From CAZAPG01 sp964486935 (GTDB lineage: Bacteria; Chloroflexota; Anaerolineae; 4572-78; J111): a stretch of DNA of 64,000 nt. A model generated the notes under the pieces. It saw nothing but the letters and a program-made list of their open reading frames with translations. It did no database searches and had not been told where the DNA came from. Of this stretch, positions 48,448 through 56,545 are shown one piece after another (position 1 is the stretch's first letter; each line of letters begins with the position of its first letter). Location of the stretch: contig CAZAPG010000012.1 of the NCBI GenBank assembly GCA_964486935.1, positions 80,641 through 144,640 on the forward strand, read 5' to 3'. A program made the translations under genes and the position numbers.

Positions 48448-50154
48448 ATGGTTACAAAATACGTTGAATCCCCCCCCGCTTCAGCCTCATTTATAAATGG
48501 CGGCGACGCTGTGGTTATCCGCGGCCACGACCTCACCATTGATGAAATTGTGCGCGTGGCCCGCTACGGCGCTAAAGTGCGCCTCACCGACGATGAGAAA
48601 ATTCTACAGCGGGTAGAAGCCGCCCGCCAATACATTGCCGAAGCCGTTGAAAACAGCAAGCCCGTTTATGGAGTCACCTCTGGTTTTGGAGGAATGGCCC
48701 ACGTTATTATTTCCCGCGAAGAAGCCGCCGAACTGCAAAACAACCTGATCTGGTTTATGAAAAGCGGCGCGGGCAAATGGCTGCCCAATTCCGACGTGCG
48801 CGCCGCTATGCTCATCCGGGCCAACTCGCACCTGCACGCCGCCTCGGGGCTGCGGCTGGAGTTGATTCGGCGCATCGAGACTTTTCTCAATGCCAATGTC
48901 ACCCCCCGCGTGCGCGAGTTCGGCTCCATCGGCGCCAGCGGCGACTTGGCCCCTCTGGCCGCCATCACCGGCGCGCTGATTGGGCTGGACAAATCATTTT
49001 TGGTTGATTTTGACGGCCAAGAAATCGACTGTCTCACGGCGCTGGAGCGGCTGGGGCTGCCGCGTCTCACCTTAAAACCCAAAGAGGGGCTGGCCATGAT
49101 TAACGGCACCTCGATGATGACCGGCACGGCGGCCCTGTGCGTGCACGACGCGCAAATGCTGCTGGGGCTGGCGATGGGCATGCACGCCCTGGCTATTCAG
49201 GGGTTGATAGGCACCAATCAATCCTTTCATCCCTTTATTCACCGGGTAAAACCCCACCCCGGCCAGCAGTGGGCCGCCGGCCACATGCTCGACCTGCTGA
49301 ACGGGTCAAAATTGGTGCGAGACGAGCTGGACGGCCAGCACGATTACCGCAACGGCGACCTGATTCAAGACCGCTACTCGCTGCGCTGCCTGCCGCAGTA
49401 CATGGGGCCAATTGTTGACGGCCTGCGCCACGTGGCCGGGCAAGTCGCCATCGAGGCCAACTCGGCCACAGATAACCCCCTGATTGACATTGACCATCAG
49501 ATTGACTTTCACGGCGGCAATTTTTTGGGCCAGTACATTGGGGTAGCTATGGACCACCTGCGCTACTACCTGGGCCTGCTGGCCAAACATCTTGATGTGC
49601 AAATTGCCCTGCTGGTAGCCCCGGAATTTAACAACGGCTTATCGCCATCGCTGGTAGGCAACCCCAACCGCAAGGTCAATATGGGCTTGAAGGGGCTGCA
49701 AATTGCCGGCAACTCGATTATGCCGCTGCTAACTTACTATGGGAACTCGCTGGTTGACCGCTTCCCCACCCACGCCGAACAATTCAACCAGAATATCAAC
49801 AGCCAGGGCTTTGGCTCGGCCAATCTGGCCCGCCAGTCGATTGAAACCTTTTATCAATACATGGCCATTGCGCTGATGTTTGGCGTGCAGGCGGTTGATT
49901 TGCGCACTCACGCTATGGCCGGCCATTATGATGCCCGCGAGTTTCTCTCGCCGGGCACGCTGGGGCTGTACAATGCGGTGCGTCAGGCGGTGGGCAAACC
50001 GGCCTCTAAAGCGCAGCCCTTTATCTACAACGATAATGAACAGCCGCTGGATATGCGCGTGGCCGCGGTGGCCGCCGATATTGCCCAGGGCGGACGCATC
50101 CCCCAATCAATGCAAGAGTGGATGCCTCACTTTACCAACGGCCACATTCAATAA
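48448..50154 (+). CDS. Aromatic amino acid ammonia-lyase (phenylalanine ammonia-lyase-like)
   Basis: 568 residues from ATG 48448, which has AAGGAGG upstream; a longer frame to 48172 is rejected. It is a MIO enzyme: Ala163-Ser164-Gly165 (GSIGASGDLAP) form the 4-methylideneimidazolone cofactor, and Tyr74 is in VYGVTSGFGGMA. The sequence is strikingly like the cyanobacterial PAL I recall from Anabaena variabilis (about 567 residues): for example RCLPQYMGPIVDG, HPGQQWAAG and ATDNPLIDID. Selectivity residues Phe103-Met104 (IWFMK) correspond to Phe-Leu of PAL, and HAL-specific or TAL-specific residues are absent. It would convert phenylalanine to trans-cinnamate and ammonia. It follows the Lrp regulator by 101 bases. 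Confidence 0.88.
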   Translation: MVTKYVESPPASASFINGGDAVVIRGHDLTIDEIVRVARYGAKVRLTDDEKILQRVEAARQYIAEAVENSKPVYGVTSGFGGMAHVIISREEAAELQNNLIWFMKSGAGKWLPNSDVRAAMLIRANSHLHAASGLRLELIRRIETFLNANVTPRVREFGSIGASGDLAPLAAITGALIGLDKSFLVDFDGQEIDCLTALERLGLPRLTLKPKEGLAMINGTSMMTGTAALCVHDAQMLLGLAMGMHALAIQGLIGTNQSFHPFIHRVKPHPGQQWAAGHMLDLLNGSKLVRDELDGQHDYRNGDLIQDRYSLRCLPQYMGPIVDGLRHVAGQVAIEANSATDNPLIDIDHQIDFHGGNFLGQYIGVAMDHLRYYLGLLAKHLDVQIALLVAPEFNNGLSPSLVGNPNRKVNMGLKGLQIAGNSIMPLLTYYGNSLVDRFPTHAEQFNQNINSQGFGSANLARQSIETFYQYMAIALMFGVQAVDLRTHAMAGHYDAREFLSPGTLGLYNAVRQAVGKPASKAQPFIYNDNEQPLDMRVAAVAADIAQGGRIPQSMQEWMPHFTNGHIQ

Positions 50155-50170
50155 CTACAGTCAATCAAAC

Positions 50171-50227
50171 AAAAAAGCAGGTTGCCATCCAACTTGATAC
50201 CGGTTATAGTTGGCAACCTGCTTTTTT
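50171..50227. terminator. Strong bidirectional terminator between convergent genes
   Basis: A perfect 17-base stem (50171-50187 with 50211-50227), A6 on the left and T7 on the right, and a 23-base loop. It separates the ammonia-lyase gene from the minus-strand response regulator. Confidence 0.85.
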
Positions 50228-50252
50228 TATTAACGGTATTGCAAACAGGCGG

Positions 50253-50888
50253 CTATACTAGCCCGGCCTGCGCAACTTTTTTTGCGGCCGTTTCTTTAGA
50301 GTCCACCCCCAGCTTGGCAAAGGCCGTTTCCAGATACGTTTCTACCAGCGAAATTCTCAGCCCCAATTTTGCCCCAATTTGCTGATTAGAGTCGCCGGCC
50401 ACTACCTGCCGCAACACTGCCTTTTCCGGGCCGGTAAGAGGCACAGCGGTTATCTGGCCGCCGGTACGGCTCCAGATTGCCATTTGCCGGGCTACCTGAC
50501 GGCTAATCCAGCCGCGCTCGCCCCTGGCAACGCCGCGTACGGCTTCGGCAATTAACTCTGGCACTTCGGCCTTAATCAGATACCCGGCGGCTCCGGAGTC
50601 GAGCAGGTTTTTAATATATTGCCAGTCATCGTAGGCGCTTAAGGCCAAAATACGCACCGGCAAATTTTCAACTTGCAGTTGGTGGGCCACTTCAACGCCG
50701 GTCATGCGGGGCATTTCCATATCCAATAAAATCACATCTGGCATCAATTTTCGGGTCAGTTCCAGGGCCTGCAGCCCATCGGCTGCCTCGCCTATGAGTT
50801 GAATATCGGCCAAATCTTCCAAAAAACTACGGATGCTGGACCGCATGATGGTATGGTCATCGGCCAAAAGCACGCGTATGGCTGTCAT
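50253..50888 (-). CDS. NarL/FixJ-type response regulator (copy A)
   Basis: A 211-residue protein. The receiver domain has Asp56 (LLDMEMP) as phosphoacceptor and DD at 10-11. The C-terminal LuxR-type helix-turn-helix (about 150-211) is diverged: GPEKAVLRQVVAGDSNQQIG and LGLRISLVETYLE lack parts of the usual pattern. It is a close paralogue of the gene at 51073 (shared RGVARGERGWISRQVA). Its promoter region carries a pair of 14-bp palindromes (51034-51070). It is probably the second, partially independent output of the adjacent kinase. Confidence 0.88.
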   Translation of the reverse strand: MTAIRVLLADDHTIMRSSIRSFLEDLADIQLIGEAADGLQALELTRKLMPDVILLDMEMPRMTGVEVAHQLQVENLPVRILALSAYDDWQYIKNLLDSGAAGYLIKAEVPELIAEAVRGVARGERGWISRQVARQMAIWSRTGGQITAVPLTGPEKAVLRQVVAGDSNQQIGAKLGLRISLVETYLETAFAKLGVDSKETAAKKVAQAGLV

Positions 50889-51033
50889 TTATAAACTTCT
50901 CGCTCCCTGGTATTTTTTTATTTGGGCAGGCTTAATTGTTGAAATCATAAGGGCGAATGGCGCGCGCCCGCTTGTGGCGATTGTCAGAGTGGCGACCACT
51001 TTAACTATACGTCACCACTTGCCGGCTATCAAT

Positions 51034-51070
51034 GGGGAAAACTCCTAAAACAAAGGTAGGGATTTCCCTA
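51034..51070. promoter_or_regulatory. Paired palindrome operator upstream of response regulator A
   Basis: GGGGAAAACTCCTA (51034-51047) and TAGGGATTTCCCTA (51057-51070), centres 23 bp apart, about 145 to 180 bases upstream of the 50888 start. A matching pair with the same spacing is at 54291-54327. Confidence 0.6.
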
Positions 51071-51072
51071 CT

Positions 51073-51702
51073 CTAAACCAAACCTTCTCTAACGGCGTAA
51101 ACGGCCGCCTCTACTCTGGAGCTAACGTTGAGTTTGGTAAATACGTTATCCAGGTGTTTCTCAACGGTTTTTTCGCTAATTTTCAAGGCCAGGCCAATTT
51201 CCTGGTTGGTTTTGCCTTCAACCACCAGTTTCAGCACCTCCAGTTCGCGTTCAGACAGGGCGGTTTTGGTGTCGTCCTGTTGAGTCCAGGCCATCATTTT
51301 GGCGGCAACCTGCCGGCTAACCCAACCCTGCTCGCCCCGGGCTACGCCGCGTATTGCCTCGATAATAGTTTGGGGAACTTCTTCTTTGGTAAGATATCCG
51401 GCTGCCCCGCTGGAGAGGAGTCCTGAAATATAATGTTTGTCGTCGTGGGCGCTCAGGGCCAGAATACGCACCGCCGATTTTTGGGCTTTCAATTTTTTAG
51501 CCACTTCAATACCGTTAGAGCCGGGCATTTCCATATCCAATAACAACACATCGGGCTGAAGCTGTTCTACCAGTTGCAATACTTTAGCGCCATCATCGGT
51601 TTCGCCAACAACTTCTATATCAATGGCTTCATTTATCAGCTTGCGCAGACCCTCGCGGGCCAGAGGATGATCATCGGCCACCACCACCCGTATTGCTGCC
51701 AT
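51073..51702 (-). CDS. LuxR/NarL-type response regulator (copy B)
   Basis: A 209-residue protein with the receiver phosphoacceptor Asp56 (LLDMEMPGSN). It has a canonical LuxR output domain at about 145-209: SERELEVLKLVVEGKTNQEIG and KISEKTVEKHLDNVFTKLNV. It lies 41 bases after the sensor kinase gene in the same direction, so it is probably the cognate regulator and co-transcribed with it. It is likely to bind the 14-bp palindromes at 51034-51070 and 54291-54327. Confidence 0.92.
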   Translation of the reverse strand: MAAIRVVVADDHPLAREGLRKLINEAIDIEVVGETDDGAKVLQLVEQLQPDVLLLDMEMPGSNGIEVAKKLKAQKSAVRILALSAHDDKHYISGLLSSGAAGYLTKEEVPQTIIEAIRGVARGEQGWVSRQVAAKMMAWTQQDDTKTALSERELEVLKLVVEGKTNQEIGLALKISEKTVEKHLDNVFTKLNVSSRVEAAVYAVREGLV

Positions 51703-51742
51703 ATTTTTCTCCGTGCTTCGGCCAGAGCCGGTTTTAGAATTG

Positions 51743-54121
51743 CTATTGTTGGGTTGTTACGTCTTTAACCAAAGGCACTACAGCCTGTATCAGCGTTCCT
51801 TGCCCCGGCGATGAGTTGATGTTGAGCCATCCCCCCAGGGCTTCGGCCCGTTCGGCGGCCCCTACCAGCCCCAAATGCCCCTGCCGGGCCAGTTCGACCC
51901 GCCGCCGGGGAACTTTGAAGCCACAACCGTCATCTTGCACTTCAAGTACTATCTGGTCTGGCTCTATTTGAAACCGAACATCAACCTGGCGGGCGGCGGC
52001 GTGTTGGGTAATATTATCCAAAGCCTGCTGATAAATACGGAATAGAGCCAGTCGGGTTTGCTCTGGCAAAGTCTGGCCATCGGGCATTAAGTTTAACCCA
52101 ATTTCTAAAGCTGGATGATTTTTTTGAAACGCCTCAACGTGAGAACGAATAGCCTTTTCCAGCCCAAAAGGGGCCAGGGCCGGCGGGCGCAACTCGCCGC
52201 AGATAGCCCGCAGGGTTTTGATCACGTGTTGAATGGTAGCCTGAGTTCCGGCCAGCCGGCTGATGCCGGCTTCGCTCTGGAGTTCGGGTTCCAGTTGCGC
52301 CAAACCCATAGCGATAGCGTGCAAATCCTGCAGAGGGCCATCGTGCAACTCCTGGGCCAAATGCAGGCGCTCAGCCTCTCTATTTTCCATTAATCGCTGT
52401 TGAACCTCGGCCAGTTCGGCTTCTATCTGCTTGCGCTCGGTAATATCTTCAACCATGCCAATAGCAAACTGCGGAGTGCCATCAGCCCCGCGCACCGAAG
52501 AAACCGACAGGCGTCCCCAAAATTGGCTGCCATCTTTGCGCAGATAGCGTTTTTCTAACTGAAACCGGTCTCGTTTGCCGGCAACCAGCTCGCGGTACAA
52601 AGCCAGGTTAATTTCCACATCGTCGGGGTGGGTAAACTGGGTAAAGAGAATCTGGCGCAATTCATTACGGCTGTAACCCAACATTTTTTGCAGGGCCGGG
52701 TTGCTTTCAACAATTCGTTTGTCCAAATCGGTCAGAGAGATACCTATCGCTGCCCCTTCAAAAATTGCTCTAAAGCGAGCTTCGCTTTCTCGCAGGGCGT
52801 CTTCGGCCTGCCGGCGCTCGGTAATATCCTGGCCGGTGCCAAACATTTTTATGGGTTGACCCTTTTCGTCAACCGCCACCCTGCCCCGGGCCTGCAACAA
52901 TCTGACGCTGCCATCGGGCCTGACAATGCGATGTTCAAAACCAAAGGGTTGATGGTTGTCGTAAGCCTGCTCAACAATAGCCCGCACCAGGTTTCTATCG
53001 CTATCGTGAACGCGCAATAAGAACGACTCATAAGAAGCCTCAAACTGTTGAGGGTCTAAGCCATAAATGCGGTACAACTCATCGGACCAGATAAGGCGAT
53101 TGCTGGCAATATCCCAACTCCAACTGCCAACCTGGGCAATTTGTTGAGCTTCGGCCAATTGGCGCTCGCGCTCTTTGATTAGCTCTTCGGCTTCTTTGCG
53201 CCGGGTAATATCGCGGATGATGCCGCCAAAAAATATTTTCTCTCCGGCAGTCCAGGTAGCCAAAGATAACTCCAGCGGAAATTCTCGACCATCTTTACGC
53301 AAGCCGGCCAGTTCTGTGGTGCGTCCAATCAACGTAGATTGCCCGCCGGCGCGAAATTTCTCCAACCCCTGCTGATGCTGGTTGCGGTATCGCGCAGGCA
53401 TGAGCAGCGTTAACGGGCGATTTATGACTTCTTCTTGGGAATAGCCAAATATAGCCTGCGCGCTTTGATTCCAAAACACAATATAACCTTCGCCGTCGGC
53501 AATCACCACCGCTTCGGGGGTTGTTTGGGTGAGCGCCCTGAATTTTTCTTCGGACTCCCGAAGCGCGTCTTCGGCCAGTTTGCGCTCCACAACCCGGCCA
53601 AGCTGGGTGCCGATATGGGCCATTACATCTAACAGAGCCGCATCGGGCATTACCGGCCGGCCAGAAAAAAATTCTAATACGGCCATCACCTCTTTACCCA
53701 CCAGCACCGGAAAGGCAAAGCCGGCTTTGAGGCCAACATCTCTGGCCAGGGCCGCCCTGGAAAAACCGGTATCCTGGGTAACATCAAATATCCAGGCCGG
53801 CTCGCCGGTAGCAAGAACGCGGCCCGGCAAGCCCTCGCCCCAATCAAAACAGGTTTGCCGGGTAGCCTGCCGAAAGGCCGCAAACTTTTCCGGCTGCTCC
53901 AAATGCCAGATATCGGCGGGAATAAGCCGGTTGGATAACGAGTTGTCGTTACGCCGGTAAGCGTGTCCCACCGGCCAGCCGGTGCGGGCGCACACTCTGT
54001 CAACCGCAAATTGCATTGCCTCATCAATGGTCAGAGCTTCGTTGGCAGCCACAGCCACTTCTTGCAACAGTTGCGCCAGGGCTGTTCTATTGTATTTTCG
54101 GGCCTTTTTTGAAGTTGCCAT
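51743..54121 (-). CDS. Sensor histidine kinase, GAF-PAS-PAS-PAS-HisKA_3-HATPase
   Basis: A 792-residue, apparently cytoplasmic kinase; no membrane segment is seen. Domains: GAF (about 18-180), PAS1 (192-312, IVFWNQSAQAIFGYS), PAS2 (325-440, VGSWSWDIASNRLIW), PAS3 (445-568), a dimerisation domain with the phosphoacceptor His593 in AQELHDGPLQDL, and an ATPase domain ending QDDGCGF-type and GHLGLVGAAERAEALGG motifs. HisKA_3 with NarL-type partners is the usual pairing, here the genes at 51073 and perhaps 50253. The input signal is unknown. The AT-rich 583-base upstream region has paired palindromes. Confidence 0.92.
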   Translation of the reverse strand: MATSKKARKYNRTALAQLLQEVAVAANEALTIDEAMQFAVDRVCARTGWPVGHAYRRNDNSLSNRLIPADIWHLEQPEKFAAFRQATRQTCFDWGEGLPGRVLATGEPAWIFDVTQDTGFSRAALARDVGLKAGFAFPVLVGKEVMAVLEFFSGRPVMPDAALLDVMAHIGTQLGRVVERKLAEDALRESEEKFRALTQTTPEAVVIADGEGYIVFWNQSAQAIFGYSQEEVINRPLTLLMPARYRNQHQQGLEKFRAGGQSTLIGRTTELAGLRKDGREFPLELSLATWTAGEKIFFGGIIRDITRRKEAEELIKERERQLAEAQQIAQVGSWSWDIASNRLIWSDELYRIYGLDPQQFEASYESFLLRVHDSDRNLVRAIVEQAYDNHQPFGFEHRIVRPDGSVRLLQARGRVAVDEKGQPIKMFGTGQDITERRQAEDALRESEARFRAIFEGAAIGISLTDLDKRIVESNPALQKMLGYSRNELRQILFTQFTHPDDVEINLALYRELVAGKRDRFQLEKRYLRKDGSQFWGRLSVSSVRGADGTPQFAIGMVEDITERKQIEAELAEVQQRLMENREAERLHLAQELHDGPLQDLHAIAMGLAQLEPELQSEAGISRLAGTQATIQHVIKTLRAICGELRPPALAPFGLEKAIRSHVEAFQKNHPALEIGLNLMPDGQTLPEQTRLALFRIYQQALDNITQHAAARQVDVRFQIEPDQIVLEVQDDGCGFKVPRRRVELARQGHLGLVGAAERAEALGGWLNINSSPGQGTLIQAVVPLVKDVTTQQ

Positions 54122-54290
54122 ATTTAACTGCCATTTATCTGGTCTTTTGCTTATTACAACAGCTTTCTAGCTCTTACCAATCTATTTATTTTCCTTGACC
54201 GGTTAACAGAACAGATGCCGGGTATCAAATAAGCTATTCTATTGTTTAGACGACTGAATGATTAAAGCGATATGAACAATGGCTGGCTGC

Positions 54291-54327
54291 TAGGGAAACT
54301 CCTACTGCCAGGGTAGGGAAATTCCTA
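54291..54327. promoter_or_regulatory. Paired palindrome operator upstream of the sensor kinase
   Basis: TAGGGAAACTCCTA (54291-54304) and TAGGGAAATTCCTA (54314-54327), centres 23 bp apart, about 170 bases upstream of the kinase start. The gap 54122-54704 also holds an AT-rich stretch, some seven-base repeat-like sequence near 54405-54450, and the inverted CACAGAG/CTCTGTG repeats. Confidence 0.6.
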
Positions 54328-54588
54328 CCCCAAAACAGGAGCATCCCCCATTGAGAAGAGAGAAGAGAGCGTATATAGTTGAGACACGCTTATTTTGAAA
54401 CCAAACCAATAACCAAAAATCTAAAATCTTTGCTCAAAATGGTTTCTGATAGGTGGTGATGTTTGTAACAATTCAAAAAATTTCAGAAGTTGACCCCTAT
54501 TATAGATGTAATAATTGTGAAAGTAAAAAACGTTAAAGCAACGAATGCGTTCCAAAGGGCGCCTCTACCCGGCGAATGAAAACCAGGA

Positions 54589-54678
54589 ACACAGAGAACG
54601 CAAAGATGACACAGAGCTACACAAAGTTTTTTAATATTTCTCTGTGTGGCTTTGTGAGGTCTCCGTGTAACTCTGCGT
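54589..54678. repeat. Inverted array of CACAGAG/CTCTGTG words
   Basis: Left arm ACACAGAG, ACGCAAAG, ACACAGAG, CACAAAG (54589-54626) and right arm CTCTGTGT, CTTTGTG, CTCCGTGT, CTCTGCGT (54640-54678) form a long imperfect hairpin just before the PP2C gene. This type of word repeat is widespread in bacterial genomes. Confidence 0.65.
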
Positions 54679-54704
54679 AATTTTATTTTTACAAGGAGCA
54701 CAAA

Positions 54705-55583
54705 ATGAGTACAAAAATCATCCAAAACGGATTGCAACTTAAAGCCGATGCGCTCACAATTTGCGGCAAGCAGCGCTCATTAAATGAAGATACCGTTTTT
54801 CACCAAACGGTGCCAACCCCGGCCAACACCTGGCTTGGCCTGTATATGGTTTGCGATGGGCTGGGCGGCCATCAGGCCGGCGAGGTTGCCAGCCAGTTAG
54901 CGGTTGATACCATTGCCGATGAGGCGTCAAAATTAATTTTTGACCAGGCAACCACAACCGGTAATTTTACCCGCCCCTCGGCAGTTACCCTGCAACAATT
55001 TGTTAAATCCGCCATTCTTAAAGCCAATGACAACATCATCAATTACGCCAACTCCCATCGTCGCCAGGCCGGCAATTTGGGCACAACCATTACTCTGGCC
55101 CTGATTTACGAGAACGCGGCCTACATTGCTAACGTGGGCGATAGTCGAACTTATCTGTATCGGGCCGGGCAGGTGACTCAAATTACCCGCGACCACTCCG
55201 TGGCAGCCGAGTTGGTCCGGCTGGGCAAAATTGAACCGGATGAGATGGCCAACCATCCGCAACGTAACATGCTTTACCGCTCGTTGGGGATGTATGAGGC
55301 CGGCGACCTTGAGATAGATATGTTTGAGCAGTCGCTTGAGCCGGGCGACAGGTTGCTGCTTTGCTCAGATGGTTTGTGGCAAGCGTTTGCCGAGGCCGAT
55401 GACCTGGCCCTCTGGCTGGGCGCGCCGGACTCGCCCGCCGAAATTTGCCAGCAATTAACAACCAAAGCTTACCGGCGCAACGGCTCCGACGATGTGAGCG
55501 CGATAGTGGTTCGCGTTGAGGGTCATTCTGGCAATCAAACCGCAATGGCGCCACAACCGGTTCTGACAGTAATAGGCAGTTGA
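54705..55583 (+). CDS. PP2C-type serine/threonine phosphatase
   Basis: A 292-residue metal-dependent phosphatase with the PP2C motif set: SLNEDTVF (Asp/Glu near the start), MVCDGLGGHQAGEVAS, VGDSRTYLYR, ITRDHSVAAELV, LLCSDGLWQ and GSDDVSAIVV. The layout matches the bacterial PrpC/PstP group, soluble and about 250 residues, that opposes Ser/Thr kinases. No kinase gene is visible in the window. ACAAGGAG precedes the ATG. The two-component genes lie on the other strand upstream. Confidence 0.92.
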   Translation: MSTKIIQNGLQLKADALTICGKQRSLNEDTVFHQTVPTPANTWLGLYMVCDGLGGHQAGEVASQLAVDTIADEASKLIFDQATTTGNFTRPSAVTLQQFVKSAILKANDNIINYANSHRRQAGNLGTTITLALIYENAAYIANVGDSRTYLYRAGQVTQITRDHSVAAELVRLGKIEPDEMANHPQRNMLYRSLGMYEAGDLEIDMFEQSLEPGDRLLLCSDGLWQAFAEADDLALWLGAPDSPAEICQQLTTKAYRRNGSDDVSAIVVRVEGHSGNQTAMAPQPVLTVIGS

Positions 55584-55627
55584 ATAACAACGTTAATCTC
55601 AGCCATCCCTTTAGAAAGGTGAAAAAG

Positions 55628-56125
55628 ATGATCAGACACAACAAAAAAACAGACCTGAACCAAATTTACCGGGCCATCGGCGGGTCTGCCTTACCAGCCC
55701 AGGCCCTACAGCCGCCAGAGGATGAAACCCGGCTGCTATTAAAATTTGCCAATCTGGTTGATTTTTGGGACGGCCCGGTGCGGCAAATGCTCAACAGACT
55801 GGGCCAAACCCTGTGGCCCACCGAGTATATGCTCAAATTATTTCCCATCAGCCACTATCGCCTGCGCGACAAGCACATTAGCAACCGGGTGCATACCTGG
55901 TGGGTTGAGCATGATATTCCGCCTTTTGACAGGTATCAATGCGCGGCTTATCAGGTGTATCTGGCCTTAAACAAATACAACGCGCCGGCGTTGAGCGTGC
56001 AAAGCGGGGTTAAAATTTATTGCGTAACGCCCCTCACCCCGAAAGCGTTAGAAACAGCAATAACCAAAGCCGGCCAGGACCCGCCCCTGATTATCCCCAG
56101 AAAAAGGGGCCGGGTGAAGCACTAA
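55628..56125 (+). CDS. Protein of unknown function
   Basis: 165 residues from ATG 55628, with AAAGGTG nearby; a longer frame from 55580 (TTG) is less likely. It has no signal peptide or membrane segment. Notable pieces: KFANLVDFWDGPVRQML, LRDKHISNRVHTWWVEHD and a basic end (RKRGRVKH). I do not recognise a family. Its position between PP2C and the YeaQ-like protein suggests an operon, but gives no function. Confidence 0.7.
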   Translation: MIRHNKKTDLNQIYRAIGGSALPAQALQPPEDETRLLLKFANLVDFWDGPVRQMLNRLGQTLWPTEYMLKLFPISHYRLRDKHISNRVHTWWVEHDIPPFDRYQCAAYQVYLALNKYNAPALSVQSGVKIYCVTPLTPKALETAITKAGQDPPLIIPRKRGRVKH

Positions 56126-56158
56126 TTCGATTCTAAATTTCAACAAGGAGGTATTTCC

Positions 56159-56443
56159 ATGACCGTGCTAGAACTTGTTCTATTGATAATTGTCGCGGCT
56201 ATTTGCGGCAGTATTGGCCAGGCTTTAGGCGGCTATTCATTTGGAGGCTGTTTGGTATCGGCAGTAGTTGGTTTTATTGGCGCGTTTCTGGGCGCGTGGC
56301 TGGCCCGCCAGTTGGGGCTACCTATCTTTTTGCCCATCTCAATTGGCAGCGAGTCCTTTCCGATTATCTGGTCGGTTATTGGCTCGGCCATTCTTTCGGT
56401 GGTGTTGGGCCTGCTCACCCGCAGGCGAGGCGCGCTGATATAA
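56159..56443 (+). CDS. GlsB/YeaQ/YmgE-family small membrane protein
   Basis: 94 residues with three hydrophobic segments separated by GG-rich turns. The pattern is GSIGQALGGYSFGG, VGFIGAFLGAWLARQLG and IWSVIGSAILSVVLGLLTRRR, the family signature often annotated as transglycosylase-associated. Members are stress-related and have no proven enzyme activity. AAGGAGG is seven bases before the start. The basic C-terminus lies in the cytoplasm. Confidence 0.88.
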   Translation: MTVLELVLLIIVAAICGSIGQALGGYSFGGCLVSAVVGFIGAFLGAWLARQLGLPIFLPISIGSESFPIIWSVIGSAILSVVLGLLTRRRGALI

Positions 56444-56480
56444 CATCGCTTACTGCCCATTCAGTTAGCATCACTTTTTT

Positions 56481-56509
56481 ACGGGCGCGGCACAGGTTGT
56501 CGCGCCCGT
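56481..56509. other. Perfect stem-loop without a T run
   Basis: ACGGGCGCG (56481-56489) pairs with CGCGCCCGT (56501-56509). It lacks a T tail after it on either strand, so it is not a standard terminator. It sits 28 bases before the start of the next gene, and could shape processing or attenuation within the operon. Confidence 0.5.
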
Positions 56510-56545
56510 CGCTGTCTCAGCCCCGGCTAAAACAAGGTGACTCTT

